From: Moraxella osloensis
GTDB taxonomy: Bacteria; Pseudomonadota; Gammaproteobacteria; Pseudomonadales; Moraxellaceae
NCBI RefSeq assembly: GCF_001553955.1
Contig: NZ_CP014234.1
Location: forward strand, 1,984,001-2,048,000
Direction: 5' to 3'
DNA: 64,000 bases
Shown here: piece after piece, positions 28,794-38,601 of the stretch
Position numbering within the stretch: position 1 is the stretch's first letter
How the letters are laid out: the number at the start of each line of letters is the position of its first letter
Program-made: the position numbers and the translations under genes
The notes under the pieces: model-generated
Told to the model about the DNA's origin: nothing
Databases searched by the model: none
What the model saw: the letters and a program-made list of their open reading frames with translations, nothing else

Positions 28794-29087
28794 ATGGCAA
28801 TTCAAACAGTCGCGTACGATTTAAAAGGCATTCATGACCCTGCAGGCTATGAGGAAGTCATGAAAGCTTTAACCACCATCGGCGGGGTGCAGGCAGTACA
28901 TCTTGAGCCTGAAAATCATCGCGTGATTGTCAGCTTTGATGATACACAGACGTCAGTTTTTGCCTTCAAAGCTGCGCTGACCAATGTGGACTATATCACC
29001 GAGCCGTTCCCGATTGAAGCACCTGCCAACCCTGCCAACAATCGCACTTTAGCGGGTGATTTGGCAAAAGATGGTAGACTTTCCTAA
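28794..29087 (+). CDS. HMA-like small protein lacking the CXXC metal site
   Basis: The 97-residue protein follows the beta-alpha-beta pattern of heavy-metal-associated (HMA) domains: QTVAYDLKGIHDPAGYEEVMKAL, GGVQAVHLEPENHRVIVSFDD, and a final helix-strand. Where HMA proteins have GMTCxxC it has GIHDPA (13-17), so the two copper-binding Cys are missing. The C-terminal 25 residues are a Pro/Ala/Asn tail. It lies in the copper cassette, ending 9 bases from the convergent cueR. It may be a regulatory or structural partner, or it may bind another metal through His14/Asp15; both are inference. AGGAATAACC precedes the ATG. Confidence 0.6.
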   Translation: MAIQTVAYDLKGIHDPAGYEEVMKALTTIGGVQAVHLEPENHRVIVSFDDTQTSVFAFKAALTNVDYITEPFPIEAPANPANNRTLAGDLAKDGRLS

Positions 29088-29096
29088 ATCGCTTGT

Positions 29097-29537
29097 TCAG
29101 TGGCTACGCTCGATGTGGCAAGCGTGCTTGGTCACTGAACCATCTTGTACGCCATCTTGTAAGCCCTCTAGAATACTACAGGTAGGCGAGCCATCTCCCA
29201 AACAACTATCATGCCATCCTTGCAGGGTGGTTTTCATTGATTGTAACCGCTGTATTTTATCGCTTAGTTCATCGATGTGATTGCGGGTTAATGCTTTGAC
29301 TTGGGCATTGCTACGCTGCTTGTTGTCTTGTAGAGCCAATAACGCTTCAATTTGCGCTAACGAAAATCCCACATCACGGGCATGTTTGATAAATTTTAGA
29401 CGCTGTAATTGGGTATCGCTAAAGACACGGTAACCACTGTCCGTGCGCTGGATGGTCTGTAATAAACCGAGTTTTTCGTACTCACGAATTTGTCTAGGTG
29501 ATAACTCAGTCAATTTAGCGACTTCATTAATATTCAT
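29097..29537 (-). CDS. cueR: Cu(I)-responsive MerR-family regulator
   Basis: The 146-residue protein has the N-terminal winged helix (NINEVAKLTELSPRQIREYEKLGLL), the dimerisation helix and a C-terminal metal loop with C112 and C120 (CLGDGSPTC), the same positions as the Cu(I) ligands of E. coli CueR. Ser76 in place of Cys also matches the monovalent-metal group. It has an extra His/Cys-bearing tail of about 20 residues (KHACHIERSH). It is divergent from copZ-copA, with a MerR-type operator in the 97-base gap. It would activate the pump genes when copper rises. Confidence 0.93.
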   Translation of the reverse strand: MNINEVAKLTELSPRQIREYEKLGLLQTIQRTDSGYRVFSDTQLQRLKFIKHARDVGFSLAQIEALLALQDNKQRSNAQVKALTRNHIDELSDKIQRLQSMKTTLQGWHDSCLGDGSPTCSILEGLQDGVQDGSVTKHACHIERSH

Positions 29538-29544
29538 TTTTTGC

Positions 29545-29575
29545 TTGACCTTGACCTAATGTTAAGGTTTATAGT
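29545..29575 (+). promoter_or_regulatory. CueR-type operator and promoter of copZ-copA
   Basis: -35 TTGACC (29545-29550) and -10 TATAGT (29570-29575) are 19 bases apart, the stretched spacing of MerR-activated promoters. Between and over them lies the dyad ACCTT-N11-AAGGT (29548-29568), which fits the CueR consensus half-sites. It faces copZ. Confidence 0.88.
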
Positions 29576-29634
29576 AATACCACAGTGTGATAAATCAATA
29601 TTTTTTTTTAAAGAACGTAAAAAAGGAGCGTAGT

Positions 29635-29847
29635 ATGACAACCCAAACCATCACCTTAAATATCCAAGGCATGACTTGTGGCGGCTGCGTCAAAAGCGTA
29701 ACCAATGCCCTCAATCAAGTGGCAGGGGTGCAATCTGTCGATGTCAGCCTTGATCATAACAACGCAACCATCAGCTTTGATGACAGCCAAGTACAACAAA
29801 GCACGCTTAAAGAAGCGATTGAAGACGCTGGCTTTGACGTAGTATAA
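29635..29847 (+). CDS. copZ: copper chaperone CopZ
   Basis: The 70-residue single HMA-domain protein has GMTCGGCVKSV with C15 and C18, and ends GFDVV. CopZ binds Cu(I) and hands it to CopA. The ATG at 29635 follows AAAAGGAG at ideal spacing; 16 in-frame codons upstream lie in the promoter region and are not coding. It is the first gene behind the CueR operator, 18 bases before copA. Confidence 0.93.
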   Translation: MTTQTITLNIQGMTCGGCVKSVTNALNQVAGVQSVDVSLDHNNATISFDDSQVQQSTLKEAIEDAGFDVV

Positions 29848-29865
29848 CGACGCCACGCAAAGACA

Positions 29866-32181
29866 ATGTACAAGACAGACACTATCATGACTACCCAATC
29901 GATACACGCGTCAGACAACGCCCATACCGAGCAAATCATTCTTGATATCGATGGCATGACTTGTCAAGCCTGTGCCAGCCGCATCGAAAAAGTGCTCAAT
30001 AAAAAGCCTGCGATAGTGCAAGCCAATGTCAACTATGCCAATGAAGTGGCGCAGGTGCAGTTTGATGCCTCACAAACCAACGCCGAGCAGATTGTAGAAT
30101 GGGTGAAAAAGACAGGCTATGAGGCAAAAGTACAGCCGCAGAACGCGCTATTTGCGCATGAAGCCCATGAGCAGAAAGTGCCCTACAACTTGATTGCGGT
30201 TTGGATTTGCTTGCTGCCTTTTTTGATTGGTATGGCAGGCATGATGATGGGCAGCCACGCGCTGATGCCGCCGCTGTGGCTACAATTTGTGTTGGCAACT
30301 ATCGTACAGTTTGGCTTGGCGATACCGTTTTATAAAAGTGCGTGGGCGAGTATCAAAGGCGGTCTTGCCAATATGGACGTGCTGGTAGTGCTTGGCACAC
30401 TGACAATTTGGGCGTATTCGACCTATAGTTGGTTGAGCTATCTGCAAACCACAGCCCAAATGGGACATGATGGGATGGCGCATAGTATGCCCCATGTGTA
30501 TTTTGAAGCCAGCGTGATGGTGATTGCCTTTGTCAAAATGGGCAAGTACCTAGAAGCCCTTACCAAAAAACATAGCCTAAATAGCATCAATTTGCTATTA
30601 GCGCTCACCCCTGAGCAAGTGGAAGTTAAAAACCCCAATCCACAAAGCCAAGATGAGCAGTGGCAAACCCTGCCCCTTGAGCAAGTCACGGCCGGTCAAA
30701 TTTTACGTGCTAAAGCAGGTACTCGCATTGCCACGGATGGCATCGTCACCGCTGGCGAAGGCTGGTGTGATGAAAGCCATTTGACGGGTGAATCAGTGCC
30801 CCTGTCTAAACATATTGGCAGTACGGTGCTGGCAGGTGCCATGGTAGAAAACGGCAGCTTTGAATACCAAGTCACCGCCAAAGGTAGCCAAACACGGCTT
30901 GGCGATATGATACAAGCGCTCAACGACGCCCAAGGCAGTAAAGCCCATATCGCCCGTATCGCCGATAAAGTCGCGGGGATTTTTGTGCCGGTGGTGGTTG
31001 CCATCGCTTTGTTGACTTTTTTTGCCAATTATTGGTTCTTAGGCGCGTTTGACACGGCACTCATGCGCGCGGTGGCGGTGCTCGTGATTGCTTGCCCCTG
31101 TGCATTGGGACTGGCGACGCCGGCAGCCATCATGGCGGGCATGGGTGTGGCAGCACGCTCAGGGGTTTGGTTTAAAGATGCGCAAGCCTTAGAAGCGGCA
31201 GGTGCAATTGATACGGTAGTATTCGATAAGACAGGCACCATCACCCAAGGTAAACCCCAATTATCTGCATCGTACCTGATAGATGACAATCTAAAGCTGT
31301 TTAACTTAGATAAAGCAGCTCTGCTGCAGCTCGTTGCCAGTGTCGAACGTCATGCGAACCACCCGCTTGCGACCACGCTAGTGAAGTATGCCAAATCCTA
31401 CACTAAGCAAACTGATACGCCTCAAAGTCCAGCAGCATTTACCATAAGCCATGTAGAGACAGTGCTCGGGCAGGGGATACAGGCACAGGTAGCCACGATT
31501 GGGCGGGTGAAAATCGGCACGCCAAGTTTTGCCAATCTTCAGTTACCTGCAGCGATTATCCAAGCCAATCCTGTTTGGCAGATTGCCAGTCAAGTGGCGG
31601 TAAGTATCAATGACACCCCTGTGGCAGCCTTTGCGCTAGCCGATGAGCTCAAACCAGACAGTGTTAAGGTGATTGCGTCGCTGCAAGCCCATCATCTAGA
31701 TGTGATAGTGATGAGTGGTGACAAGCAGTCGGTAGTTGACTTTATCGCCCAACAAGTCAAAGCAAACCAAGCCTTTGGTGAGCTGTCACCCCGTGATAAA
31801 GCGCAAAAAATTGATAGCCTACAACAACAAGGTAAAAAAGTAGCAATGGTGGGCGATGGGGTGAATGATGCCCCCGCGATGGCAACAGCGACCGTAAGTT
31901 TTGCGGTAGAAGGCGCAACCGATATTGCCAAGCATAGCGCCACGGCAAGGCTGATGGGCGAGTCGCTCAAACATGTCGATTATGCGGTCACAATTGCCCG
32001 CGCAACCCTGCGTAATATCAAGCAAAACCTATTTTTTGCGTTTATCTATAACTGTCTTGGTATACCGTTAGCAGCATTTGGGCTACTCAATCCGATGATT
32101 GCGGCAGCGGCGATGGCGCTGAGCTCGATTTCTGTACTACTCAATGCCTTGCGACTCACCCGCATGAAGGTTATTTCCTAA
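29866..32181 (+). CDS. copA: Cu(I)-exporting P1B-type ATPase
   Basis: CopA pumps Cu(I) out of the cytoplasm. The 771-residue protein has one N-terminal HMA domain (GMTCQACAS, C33/C36), eight expected TM helices, the TM copper site CPC in IACPCALGLATPA (about 411-413), phosphorylation motif DKTGTITQGK (about 454), HP motif HANHPLA and the hinge VGDGVNDAPAM. Two start codons are possible, 29866 and 29887; neither has a good Shine-Dalgarno, and translation may be coupled to copZ. The conserved TM residues place it in the P1B-1 (Cu+) group. Confidence 0.95.
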   Translation: MYKTDTIMTTQSIHASDNAHTEQIILDIDGMTCQACASRIEKVLNKKPAIVQANVNYANEVAQVQFDASQTNAEQIVEWVKKTGYEAKVQPQNALFAHEAHEQKVPYNLIAVWICLLPFLIGMAGMMMGSHALMPPLWLQFVLATIVQFGLAIPFYKSAWASIKGGLANMDVLVVLGTLTIWAYSTYSWLSYLQTTAQMGHDGMAHSMPHVYFEASVMVIAFVKMGKYLEALTKKHSLNSINLLLALTPEQVEVKNPNPQSQDEQWQTLPLEQVTAGQILRAKAGTRIATDGIVTAGEGWCDESHLTGESVPLSKHIGSTVLAGAMVENGSFEYQVTAKGSQTRLGDMIQALNDAQGSKAHIARIADKVAGIFVPVVVAIALLTFFANYWFLGAFDTALMRAVAVLVIACPCALGLATPAAIMAGMGVAARSGVWFKDAQALEAAGAIDTVVFDKTGTITQGKPQLSASYLIDDNLKLFNLDKAALLQLVASVERHANHPLATTLVKYAKSYTKQTDTPQSPAAFTISHVETVLGQGIQAQVATIGRVKIGTPSFANLQLPAAIIQANPVWQIASQVAVSINDTPVAAFALADELKPDSVKVIASLQAHHLDVIVMSGDKQSVVDFIAQQVKANQAFGELSPRDKAQKIDSLQQQGKKVAMVGDGVNDAPAMATATVSFAVEGATDIAKHSATARLMGESLKHVDYAVTIARATLRNIKQNLFFAFIYNCLGIPLAAFGLLNPMIAAAAMALSSISVLLNALRLTRMKVIS

Positions 32182-32300
32182 CGGCTTATGGTTATTTTGA
32201 CAACCTATTGAGGCTGATTTTACTTGGCTAAGTATGACTATGCATGACCTATAGGCGATAGTGATAAGCTGCTAAAACCTGTTAAAATATGCTATGATAA

Positions 32301-33701
<1,401 letters not shown>

Positions 33702-33747
33702 CTTTAAAAGCTTAAATATTAAAGCTTGATAAAGCATTGAAGTGATA

Positions 33748-33802
33748 AAAACCTTAACCCATGACATTGAATTTGCTACAATGCGTGGGGTAAGGTTTTT
33801 TT
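33748..33802 (+). terminator. terminator or attenuator between eno and ftsB
   Basis: AAAACCTTAACCC (33748-33760) pairs with GGGGTAAGGTTTT (33787-33799), followed by T-run. The loop is long (about 26 bases), so it may be only partly efficient. Confidence 0.65.
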
Positions 33803-33833
33803 ATGCCAAAAGTTTTTATTATTGAGTGCTGTC

Positions 33834-34184
33834 ATGATTTATTTGCGTCAACTGTTTATGATTATTTTTGCGGTGATTGTGTTGGTATGTCTACAATACC
33901 AGTATTGGTTTGGCACCAATGGTCGTGGCGATTTGGCAGCGTTAAATAAACAAATCAGCGAACAGCAATCTATCAATAGTGATCAGCAAAAAGCCAATGA
34001 AGTATTGCTTGCCGATGTCAAAGACTTAAAAAACGGACTTGAAGCGGTGGAAGAACACGCTCGCTCTGATTTAGGTTTAATCAAACAAGGCGAAACCTTT
34101 GTGCAAATGTCGACCGCTAGCAGTGTGTACAGTACCGATGTCATCGCACCAACGGTCCACAACACCGCCACCCCTCAACCATAA
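33834..34184 (+). CDS. ftsB: cell division protein FtsB
   Basis: FtsB is a bitopic inner-membrane protein of the FtsQBL division complex. The 116-residue product has a short N-terminus, one TM helix (about 5-22), a LQYQYWFGTNGRGDLA junction and a leucine-zipper coiled coil (about 35-75), then EEHARSDLGLIKQGETFVQ, the standard FtsB ending motif. A Ser/Thr/Pro tail of about 25 residues follows. I start at the ATG at 33834 rather than the TTG four codons earlier. It sits between eno and ispD as in other gamma-proteobacteria. Confidence 0.9.
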   Translation: MIYLRQLFMIIFAVIVLVCLQYQYWFGTNGRGDLAALNKQISEQQSINSDQQKANEVLLADVKDLKNGLEAVEEHARSDLGLIKQGETFVQMSTASSVYSTDVIAPTVHNTATPQP

Positions 34185-34260
34185 AAGCATACAAACTACC
34201 AAAGTTATATTTGTCTCAATTTTTACTATCAACTGTTTACTTTACTGTTAAAAAGACGCC

Positions 34261-35115
34261 ATGTCAGAGCTTAACGCGATAGCCACCAATTTATCTAACA
34301 ACCTTACGATTGACACCGTGGTCGTCGCTGCAGGGGTTGGCAAACGCTTTGGTAGTCAAATGCCAAAACAGTACACCCATATTGGCAGTCAGACGGTGCT
34401 ACAACACAGCATAGCGGCGCTAAGCAAAGTCCAGCAGCTAAACAATTGCTATTTGGTAATTTCTGAAGAAGATACGATTGCCAAAACCCTTAACTTTAGC
34501 ATGCCAATCGAATGGGTGATAGGTGGCAAAGAGCGAATGAATTCGGTGTTTAACGCCGTGCAAACGATTTGGCAACAATATCAAAATCCGTTGAGTAATA
34601 AGACCTTCAATGACCACGCCTTCAATGACAAAGCCTTCAGTGATAAGGATAGTCATCATGCGTATGATAATCATTGGGTGCTGATTCATGATGCTGCGCG
34701 TCCTTGTGTCAATCCAAGCGATATAGAAAAATTGATCACGCAGACCACGCAGCAATTTTTGCAACAGTCGCCTCAACAGTCACAGCAACAGCAAGAGTCG
34801 GCGGGTGGCTTATTAGCAGTACCGGTGCGCGATACGGTCAAACAAATCATCCATGCACAAGACCAAGTGTTGTCACAAGAAACGCTTGATCGCAGTCAGT
34901 TGTGGCTAGCACAAACCCCGCAGATTTTTCCATTGGCAACACTGTATGATTATCTGACCCAAGCCATTAAGCAAACGATTGCGTTTACCGATGAAGCCAG
35001 TTTATTTGAGCATTTTGGCAAACAGCCGTTATTGGTGGAAGGCAGTCATAGCAATATCAAACTGACTTTTCCAGAGGATTTGCAGTTTGCGCAGGTGTAT
35101 TTGGCAAAACCTTAG
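34261..35115 (+). CDS. ispD: 2-C-methyl-D-erythritol 4-phosphate cytidylyltransferase with two low-complexity insertions
   Basis: IspD makes CDP-methylerythritol in the MEP isoprenoid pathway. Key motifs are intact: VVAAGVGKRFG (22-31), VIGGKERMNSVF (86-97), IHDAARPCV (142-150), PVRDTVKQ (188-195) and AQTPQIF. At 284 residues it is about 50 longer than usual. One insertion (about 107-137) comes from three 15-base tandem repeats (34600-34644) encoding Phe-Asn-Asp units; the other (about 161-179) is glutamine-rich. Both lie next to, not in, the CTP site. Its terminator is shared with the tRNA-Glu gene. Confidence 0.93.
   Translation: MSELNAIATNLSNNLTIDTVVVAAGVGKRFGSQMPKQYTHIGSQTVLQHSIAALSKVQQLNNCYLVISEEDTIAKTLNFSMPIEWVIGGKERMNSVFNAVQTIWQQYQNPLSNKTFNDHAFNDKAFSDKDSHHAYDNHWVLIHDAARPCVNPSDIEKLITQTTQQFLQQSPQQSQQQQESAGGLLAVPVRDTVKQIIHAQDQVLSQETLDRSQLWLAQTPQIFPLATLYDYLTQAIKQTIAFTDEASLFEHFGKQPLLVEGSHSNIKLTFPEDLQFAQVYLAKP
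34600..34644 (+). repeat. three tandem 15-bp units inside ispD
   Basis: Units at 34600, 34615 and 34630 share the core CCTTCAATGAC (third copy CCTTCAGTGAT). Being a multiple of three, they lengthen the protein without shifting frame. Confidence 0.85.
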
Positions 35116-35235
35116 CAAAAATGGCTTGGTAACAAATTGAGGTTACAGCTAAAAAGCGCATAAGAAAAGAAGTGCATAACAAAAAAAGCGCACGAGCAAA
35201 AAAAGGCAAAGAGAATTTATAAAGCTACAAAAACA

Positions 35236-35268
35236 AAAAAGCCATACTAAATTAGCATGGCTTTTTAA
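35236..35268. terminator. bidirectional terminator between ispD and tRNA-Glu
   Basis: A 10-bp perfect stem AAAAAGCCAT/ATGGCTTTTT with an 11-base loop; A-run and T-run on opposite sides allow use from both strands. The A/G-rich stretch 35125-35230 before it is a degenerate repeat with no gene. Confidence 0.85.
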
Positions 35269-35299
35269 CTGTATTTTTTAGCGTTAACACTAAAAAAAT

Positions 35300-35375
35300 T
35301 GGCGTCCCCACGGGGATTCGAACCCCGGTTACCGCCGTGAAAGGGCGATGTCCTAGGCCTCTAGACGATGGGGAC
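35300..35375 (-). tRNA. tRNA-Glu (anticodon TTC)
   Basis: The 76-base gene on the minus strand starts GTCCCC, which pairs with GGGGAC at the 3' end, and carries discriminator G and an encoded CCA. The anticodon stem CCGCC/GGCGG holds loop CTTTCAC with anticodon TTC (35339-35341). The T arm GGTTCGAATC is standard. Promoter elements are seen upstream at 35441-35469. Confidence 0.97.
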
Positions 35376-35440
35376 ACTAGCACGCTTAAGCTTATAGCGT
35401 GACCTCGACCGCTTTCACCGTTAATGTCGAAGTGGAGCGT

Positions 35441-35469
35441 ATAATATATATTTTTATTTTTGCCGTCAA
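35441..35469 (-). promoter_or_regulatory. sigma-70 promoter of tRNA-Glu
   Basis: On the minus strand TTGACG (35464-35469) and TATTAT (35441-35446) are separated by 17 bases. This would give a short 5' leader, about 60 bases, before the mature tRNA. Confidence 0.8.
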
Positions 35470-35550
35470 CTGTTTTTTATGTATTTTTTTATATTTTTAA
35501 CAATTAGCCCATCATACGTTGACCCATGATACTTGGTAAAGCGGCATGAA

Positions 35551-35576
35551 AAGCGCATTAGCCAACTAATGCGCTT
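35551..35576. terminator. hairpin downstream of the one-TM peptide genes
   Basis: A 10-bp perfect stem AAGCGCATTA/TAATGCGCTT with a 6-base loop is followed on the minus strand by TTTTC. It likely ends the minus-strand transcript of the two small membrane-protein genes. Confidence 0.7.
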
Positions 35577-35624
35577 AATTACAGTGTTTTCTAAAAAGTG
35601 TTGTCTAAAAATTTCACACCGTGC

Positions 35625-35810
35625 TTATGAGTGATTTTTCTGATGCGACTTAGGTGTTGTATGAGCACGCGTCGTATGAGATTGCGGCGGCAGCTTAGCG
35701 GCTTTATTTTTTAAGTGATAGCGAATCCAAAAATGGGTTACGATGCTAATCACAATCGATAAACTGATAAAACCTAAAATGGTCATCCAGATTTGACTAT
35801 CTACTTGCAT
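35625..35810 (-). CDS. small single-TM membrane protein, paralogue B
   Basis: The 61-residue protein starts MQVDSQIWMTI, has one TM helix (about 8-29) and a basic, His/Thr-rich cytoplasmic tail (THTTRAH-type, ending KNHS). It shares the N-terminal pattern VDxxIWxTI and the basic post-TM segment with the gene 26 bases upstream, so the two are probably duplicates. No known family is recognised. Such one-TM peptides often bind a larger membrane complex; none is identifiable here. Confidence 0.6.
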   Translation of the reverse strand: MQVDSQIWMTILGFISLSIVISIVTHFWIRYHLKNKAAKLPPQSHTTRAHTTPKSHQKNHS

Positions 35811-35836
35811 ACTTGATCCTTGTGAGACAATCTAAG

Positions 35837-36025
35837 TTAACGCTGATTATCGATGCGCTGGCTATCAATACTTTGATTAGCTCCCATTGTTTGATTACGA
35901 ATCGCATCATCGCGCTGTTTTTTCTTGAGTCGGAACGTTAGCCATAAATATGTTAATATGCCTAAGATTACGGCAGCAATCATATACATAATAATAGTAG
36001 TCCAAATACTGTTATCTACGCCCAT
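35837..36025 (-). CDS. small single-TM membrane protein, paralogue A
   Basis: The 62-residue protein starts MGVDNSIWTTI, has a TM helix (about 8-30) and a Lys/Arg then Gln/Asn/Arg-rich tail ending in a short SIDSQRIDNQR repeat. An AAAGGACTC sequence precedes its ATG on the minus strand. It is divergent from the ornithine decarboxylase gene, and with paralogue B it forms a two-gene unit closed by the hairpin at 35551-35576. Function unknown. Confidence 0.6.
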   Translation of the reverse strand: MGVDNSIWTTIIMYMIAAVILGILTYLWLTFRLKKKQRDDAIRNQTMGANQSIDSQRIDNQR

Positions 36026-36248
36026 GAAAGAGTCCTTTTTATTATTGTTAGCATTAGTGTAACAGGTTTTAACAGCTATTTTACGTCATTCACGTAATGA
36101 TGTGTGGTAGCGATGTTACTGGCTATTTTCAAACACTGTAATAAGCGTCTACAAAAGTACTTTTTTTCACTTTTTCATATTTTTACGTTAAGATAATTGT
36201 CTAAAAAACGCTTTGGCAACTGACACGGTTGCAGCAAGGAAAATAATT

Positions 36249-38402
36249 ATGAAAGTAGTCATCAGTGACGGCATCGAATACGCCCTAAATCTTAATTATC
36301 GTACCATCGATATTGAATCGACCGACTATACCAATATTGCAGCAATTGTGGTCACGATGACAGACTTGCCTCGTGTGTATCAAGATATTGAAGATTTGGG
36401 GTTTGCTATTCCGATATTTGTGGCGATTGAATATGGTGATGTAGTGCCTGATGAATGGCTACCCAATGTGTATGGTGTGCTAGAGCTGGCAGATGATCAA
36501 AAGTTTTATAACGGACAATTGGTCAATGCGGCGGCGGCGGATTACATCGCCACGCTCGATCCGCCTTTTTTCCAAGCCTTGATGGACTACACCGACTATG
36601 GCAATGCGGCGTTTGACTGTCCTGGGCACCAAGGCGGACAGTTTTTTCGTAAGCATCCTTCGGGCAGACGCTTTTATTTATACTTTGGGGAAACGCTGTT
36701 TCGTGCCGATTCCTGTAATGCCGATGTCCGTCTTGGCGATTTGCTAATTCATGAAGGCCCAGCGTTTGAGGCACAAGCGCATGCGGCGAAAGTGTTTAAT
36801 GCGGATAAAACCTACTTTGTGCTCAACGGTACCTCCTCTTCCAATAAAATCGCGATTGGTGCGTTAGTGGCGCATGGTGATTTGGTGCTGTTTGACCGTA
36901 ACAATCACAAATCTGTGTACCAAGGTGCCTTAACCATGGCAGGTGGTACGCCTGTGTATTTAGAGACCGACCGCAATGCGTATGGTTTGATTGGCGGCAT
37001 TCCTGCCCATTGTTTTGAGGAAGCCGAAATCCGTGAGCGTATTCGTGAGGTTGCGCCCGATAAAGCGGATGATGCCCGCCCATTTCGCTTGGCGGTAATT
37101 CAGCTGGGCACGTATGATGGCACTATCTATAACGCCCGCCAAGTGGTGGATCGCATCGGGCATCTGTGTGACTATATTTTGTTTGACAGTGCATGGGTGG
37201 GTTATGAGCAGTTTATCCCGATGATGCGTGATTGCTCGCCATTGCTACTTGAGCTGGGTGAAAATGATCCAGGAATTTTGGTGACCCAATCGGTACACAA
37301 GCAACAAGCGGGCTTTTCTCAAGCCTCACAAATCCATAAAAAAGATAACCATATCAGTGGGCAAGCCCGTTATGTCAATCATAAACGCTTTAACAACTCT
37401 TTTATGATGCACGTATCGACTTCGCCGTTTTACCCGTTGTTTGCCTCACTTGATGTCAATGCCAAAATGCATGAAGGTAAAGCCGGTCAGCGCATGTGGC
37501 ATGAGTGTGTCATCGGCGGTATCGAAGCACGTAAAATGCTGCTAGACACTTGTACCATGATTTTGCCGTTTGTTCCGCCGACAGTAGATGGGCAAGCTTG
37601 GCAAAACTACGATACCGAAACCATTGCCCATGATATTCGTTTCTTCCGCTTTGAGGCAGGGGCGCGTTGGCATGATTTTCAGCATTATGCCGATGACCAA
37701 TACTTTATTGACCCCTGTAAATTGCTACTGACCACGCCCGGTATTGATATGCAGACCGGTGAGTATGAAGCGACAGGGATTCCTGCCGCAATTTTGGCGC
37801 ATTATCTGCGTGAAAGCTCAGTCATTCCAGAAAAAGCCGATTTAAACTCGATTTTATTCTTACTGACGCCTGCCGAAACCTTGGCAAAATTCCAGCACTT
37901 GGTCGCCCGTATCGTCCGTTTTGAAAAGCACATCCGCGAAAATAGCCCCGTCACCCAAGTGTTGCCGACACTGGCTAAGGCATACCCGCAGTACCGCAAA
38001 CTGACCATCAATGAACTGTGCCAACTGATGCATAACTTCTATGCCAAGCATCAGCTGAACAAACGACAAAAACAAATGTTTGAGCGCGAACATCGCCCCA
38101 AGGTTGCTATAAGCGCGTTTGATGCCCATAACGCCTTTATCCGTAATGATGTCGAGCTGGTATCGCTGCATGACATCAAAGGCAGAATCGCCATGGAAGG
38201 GGCGCTACCGTATCCACCAGGAGTGTACTGTATTGTACCTGGCGAAGTGTGGGATGGGGCGGTGCTCGACTACTTCTTGGCACTGCAAGAAGGGGTTAAT
38301 CGCTTGCCAGGCTTTGAGCCAGAAGTGCAGGGCGTGTACTGGGAGTATGACGACCAAGGTAAAAAGGTTGCCTATGCTTATGTGTTAAAACAGTCTCACT
38401 AA
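36249..38402 (+). CDS. speC: ornithine decarboxylase (Orn/Lys/Arg decarboxylase family)
   Basis: The PLP enzyme makes putrescine from ornithine. The 717-residue protein has the N-terminal wing domain, AFDCPGHQGGQFFRKHP, LNGTSSSNKIA, DRNNHKS, the PLP-binding lysine in TQSVHKQQAGFSQ, and the C-terminal PYPPGVYCIVPGE. Length matches SpeC/SpeF. Arginine and lysine decarboxylases of the same family cannot be fully excluded, but overall blocks and length fit ornithine enzymes best. AAGGAAAAT precedes the ATG at 36249; a TTG 12 codons earlier is not needed. No antiporter gene (potE) follows, which argues for the biosynthetic form. Confidence 0.88.
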   Translation: MKVVISDGIEYALNLNYRTIDIESTDYTNIAAIVVTMTDLPRVYQDIEDLGFAIPIFVAIEYGDVVPDEWLPNVYGVLELADDQKFYNGQLVNAAAADYIATLDPPFFQALMDYTDYGNAAFDCPGHQGGQFFRKHPSGRRFYLYFGETLFRADSCNADVRLGDLLIHEGPAFEAQAHAAKVFNADKTYFVLNGTSSSNKIAIGALVAHGDLVLFDRNNHKSVYQGALTMAGGTPVYLETDRNAYGLIGGIPAHCFEEAEIRERIREVAPDKADDARPFRLAVIQLGTYDGTIYNARQVVDRIGHLCDYILFDSAWVGYEQFIPMMRDCSPLLLELGENDPGILVTQSVHKQQAGFSQASQIHKKDNHISGQARYVNHKRFNNSFMMHVSTSPFYPLFASLDVNAKMHEGKAGQRMWHECVIGGIEARKMLLDTCTMILPFVPPTVDGQAWQNYDTETIAHDIRFFRFEAGARWHDFQHYADDQYFIDPCKLLLTTPGIDMQTGEYEATGIPAAILAHYLRESSVIPEKADLNSILFLLTPAETLAKFQHLVARIVRFEKHIRENSPVTQVLPTLAKAYPQYRKLTINELCQLMHNFYAKHQLNKRQKQMFEREHRPKVAISAFDAHNAFIRNDVELVSLHDIKGRIAMEGALPYPPGVYCIVPGEVWDGAVLDYFLALQEGVNRLPGFEPEVQGVYWEYDDQGKKVAYAYVLKQSH

Positions 38403-38520
38403 ATTTGATTGACGGTTTTTGATTCATAGGCTTTCTCGGTGAAGTCTATATTTGGCGCGTTTGCAGCAGTAACCAATGGCGCAAAAATTGGTCTGTGTAG
38501 GTGGGTGCGATGTTATCTAA

Positions 38521-38539
38521 TTAAATGATAATCATTATT
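38521..38539 (+). promoter_or_regulatory. Fur box
   Basis: The stretch has the core ATGATAATCATTAT and matches the 19-base Fur consensus at 15 positions, the mismatches being at the two ends. It lies 63 bases before the PepSY-type gene, suggesting repression by Fur-iron. Confidence 0.75.
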
Positions 38540-38601
38540 ATTTACATTCTCAATCTATTATTGGATAATGACGGCTCAATTTTTTAAGAGGCAGTCAAAC
38601 A

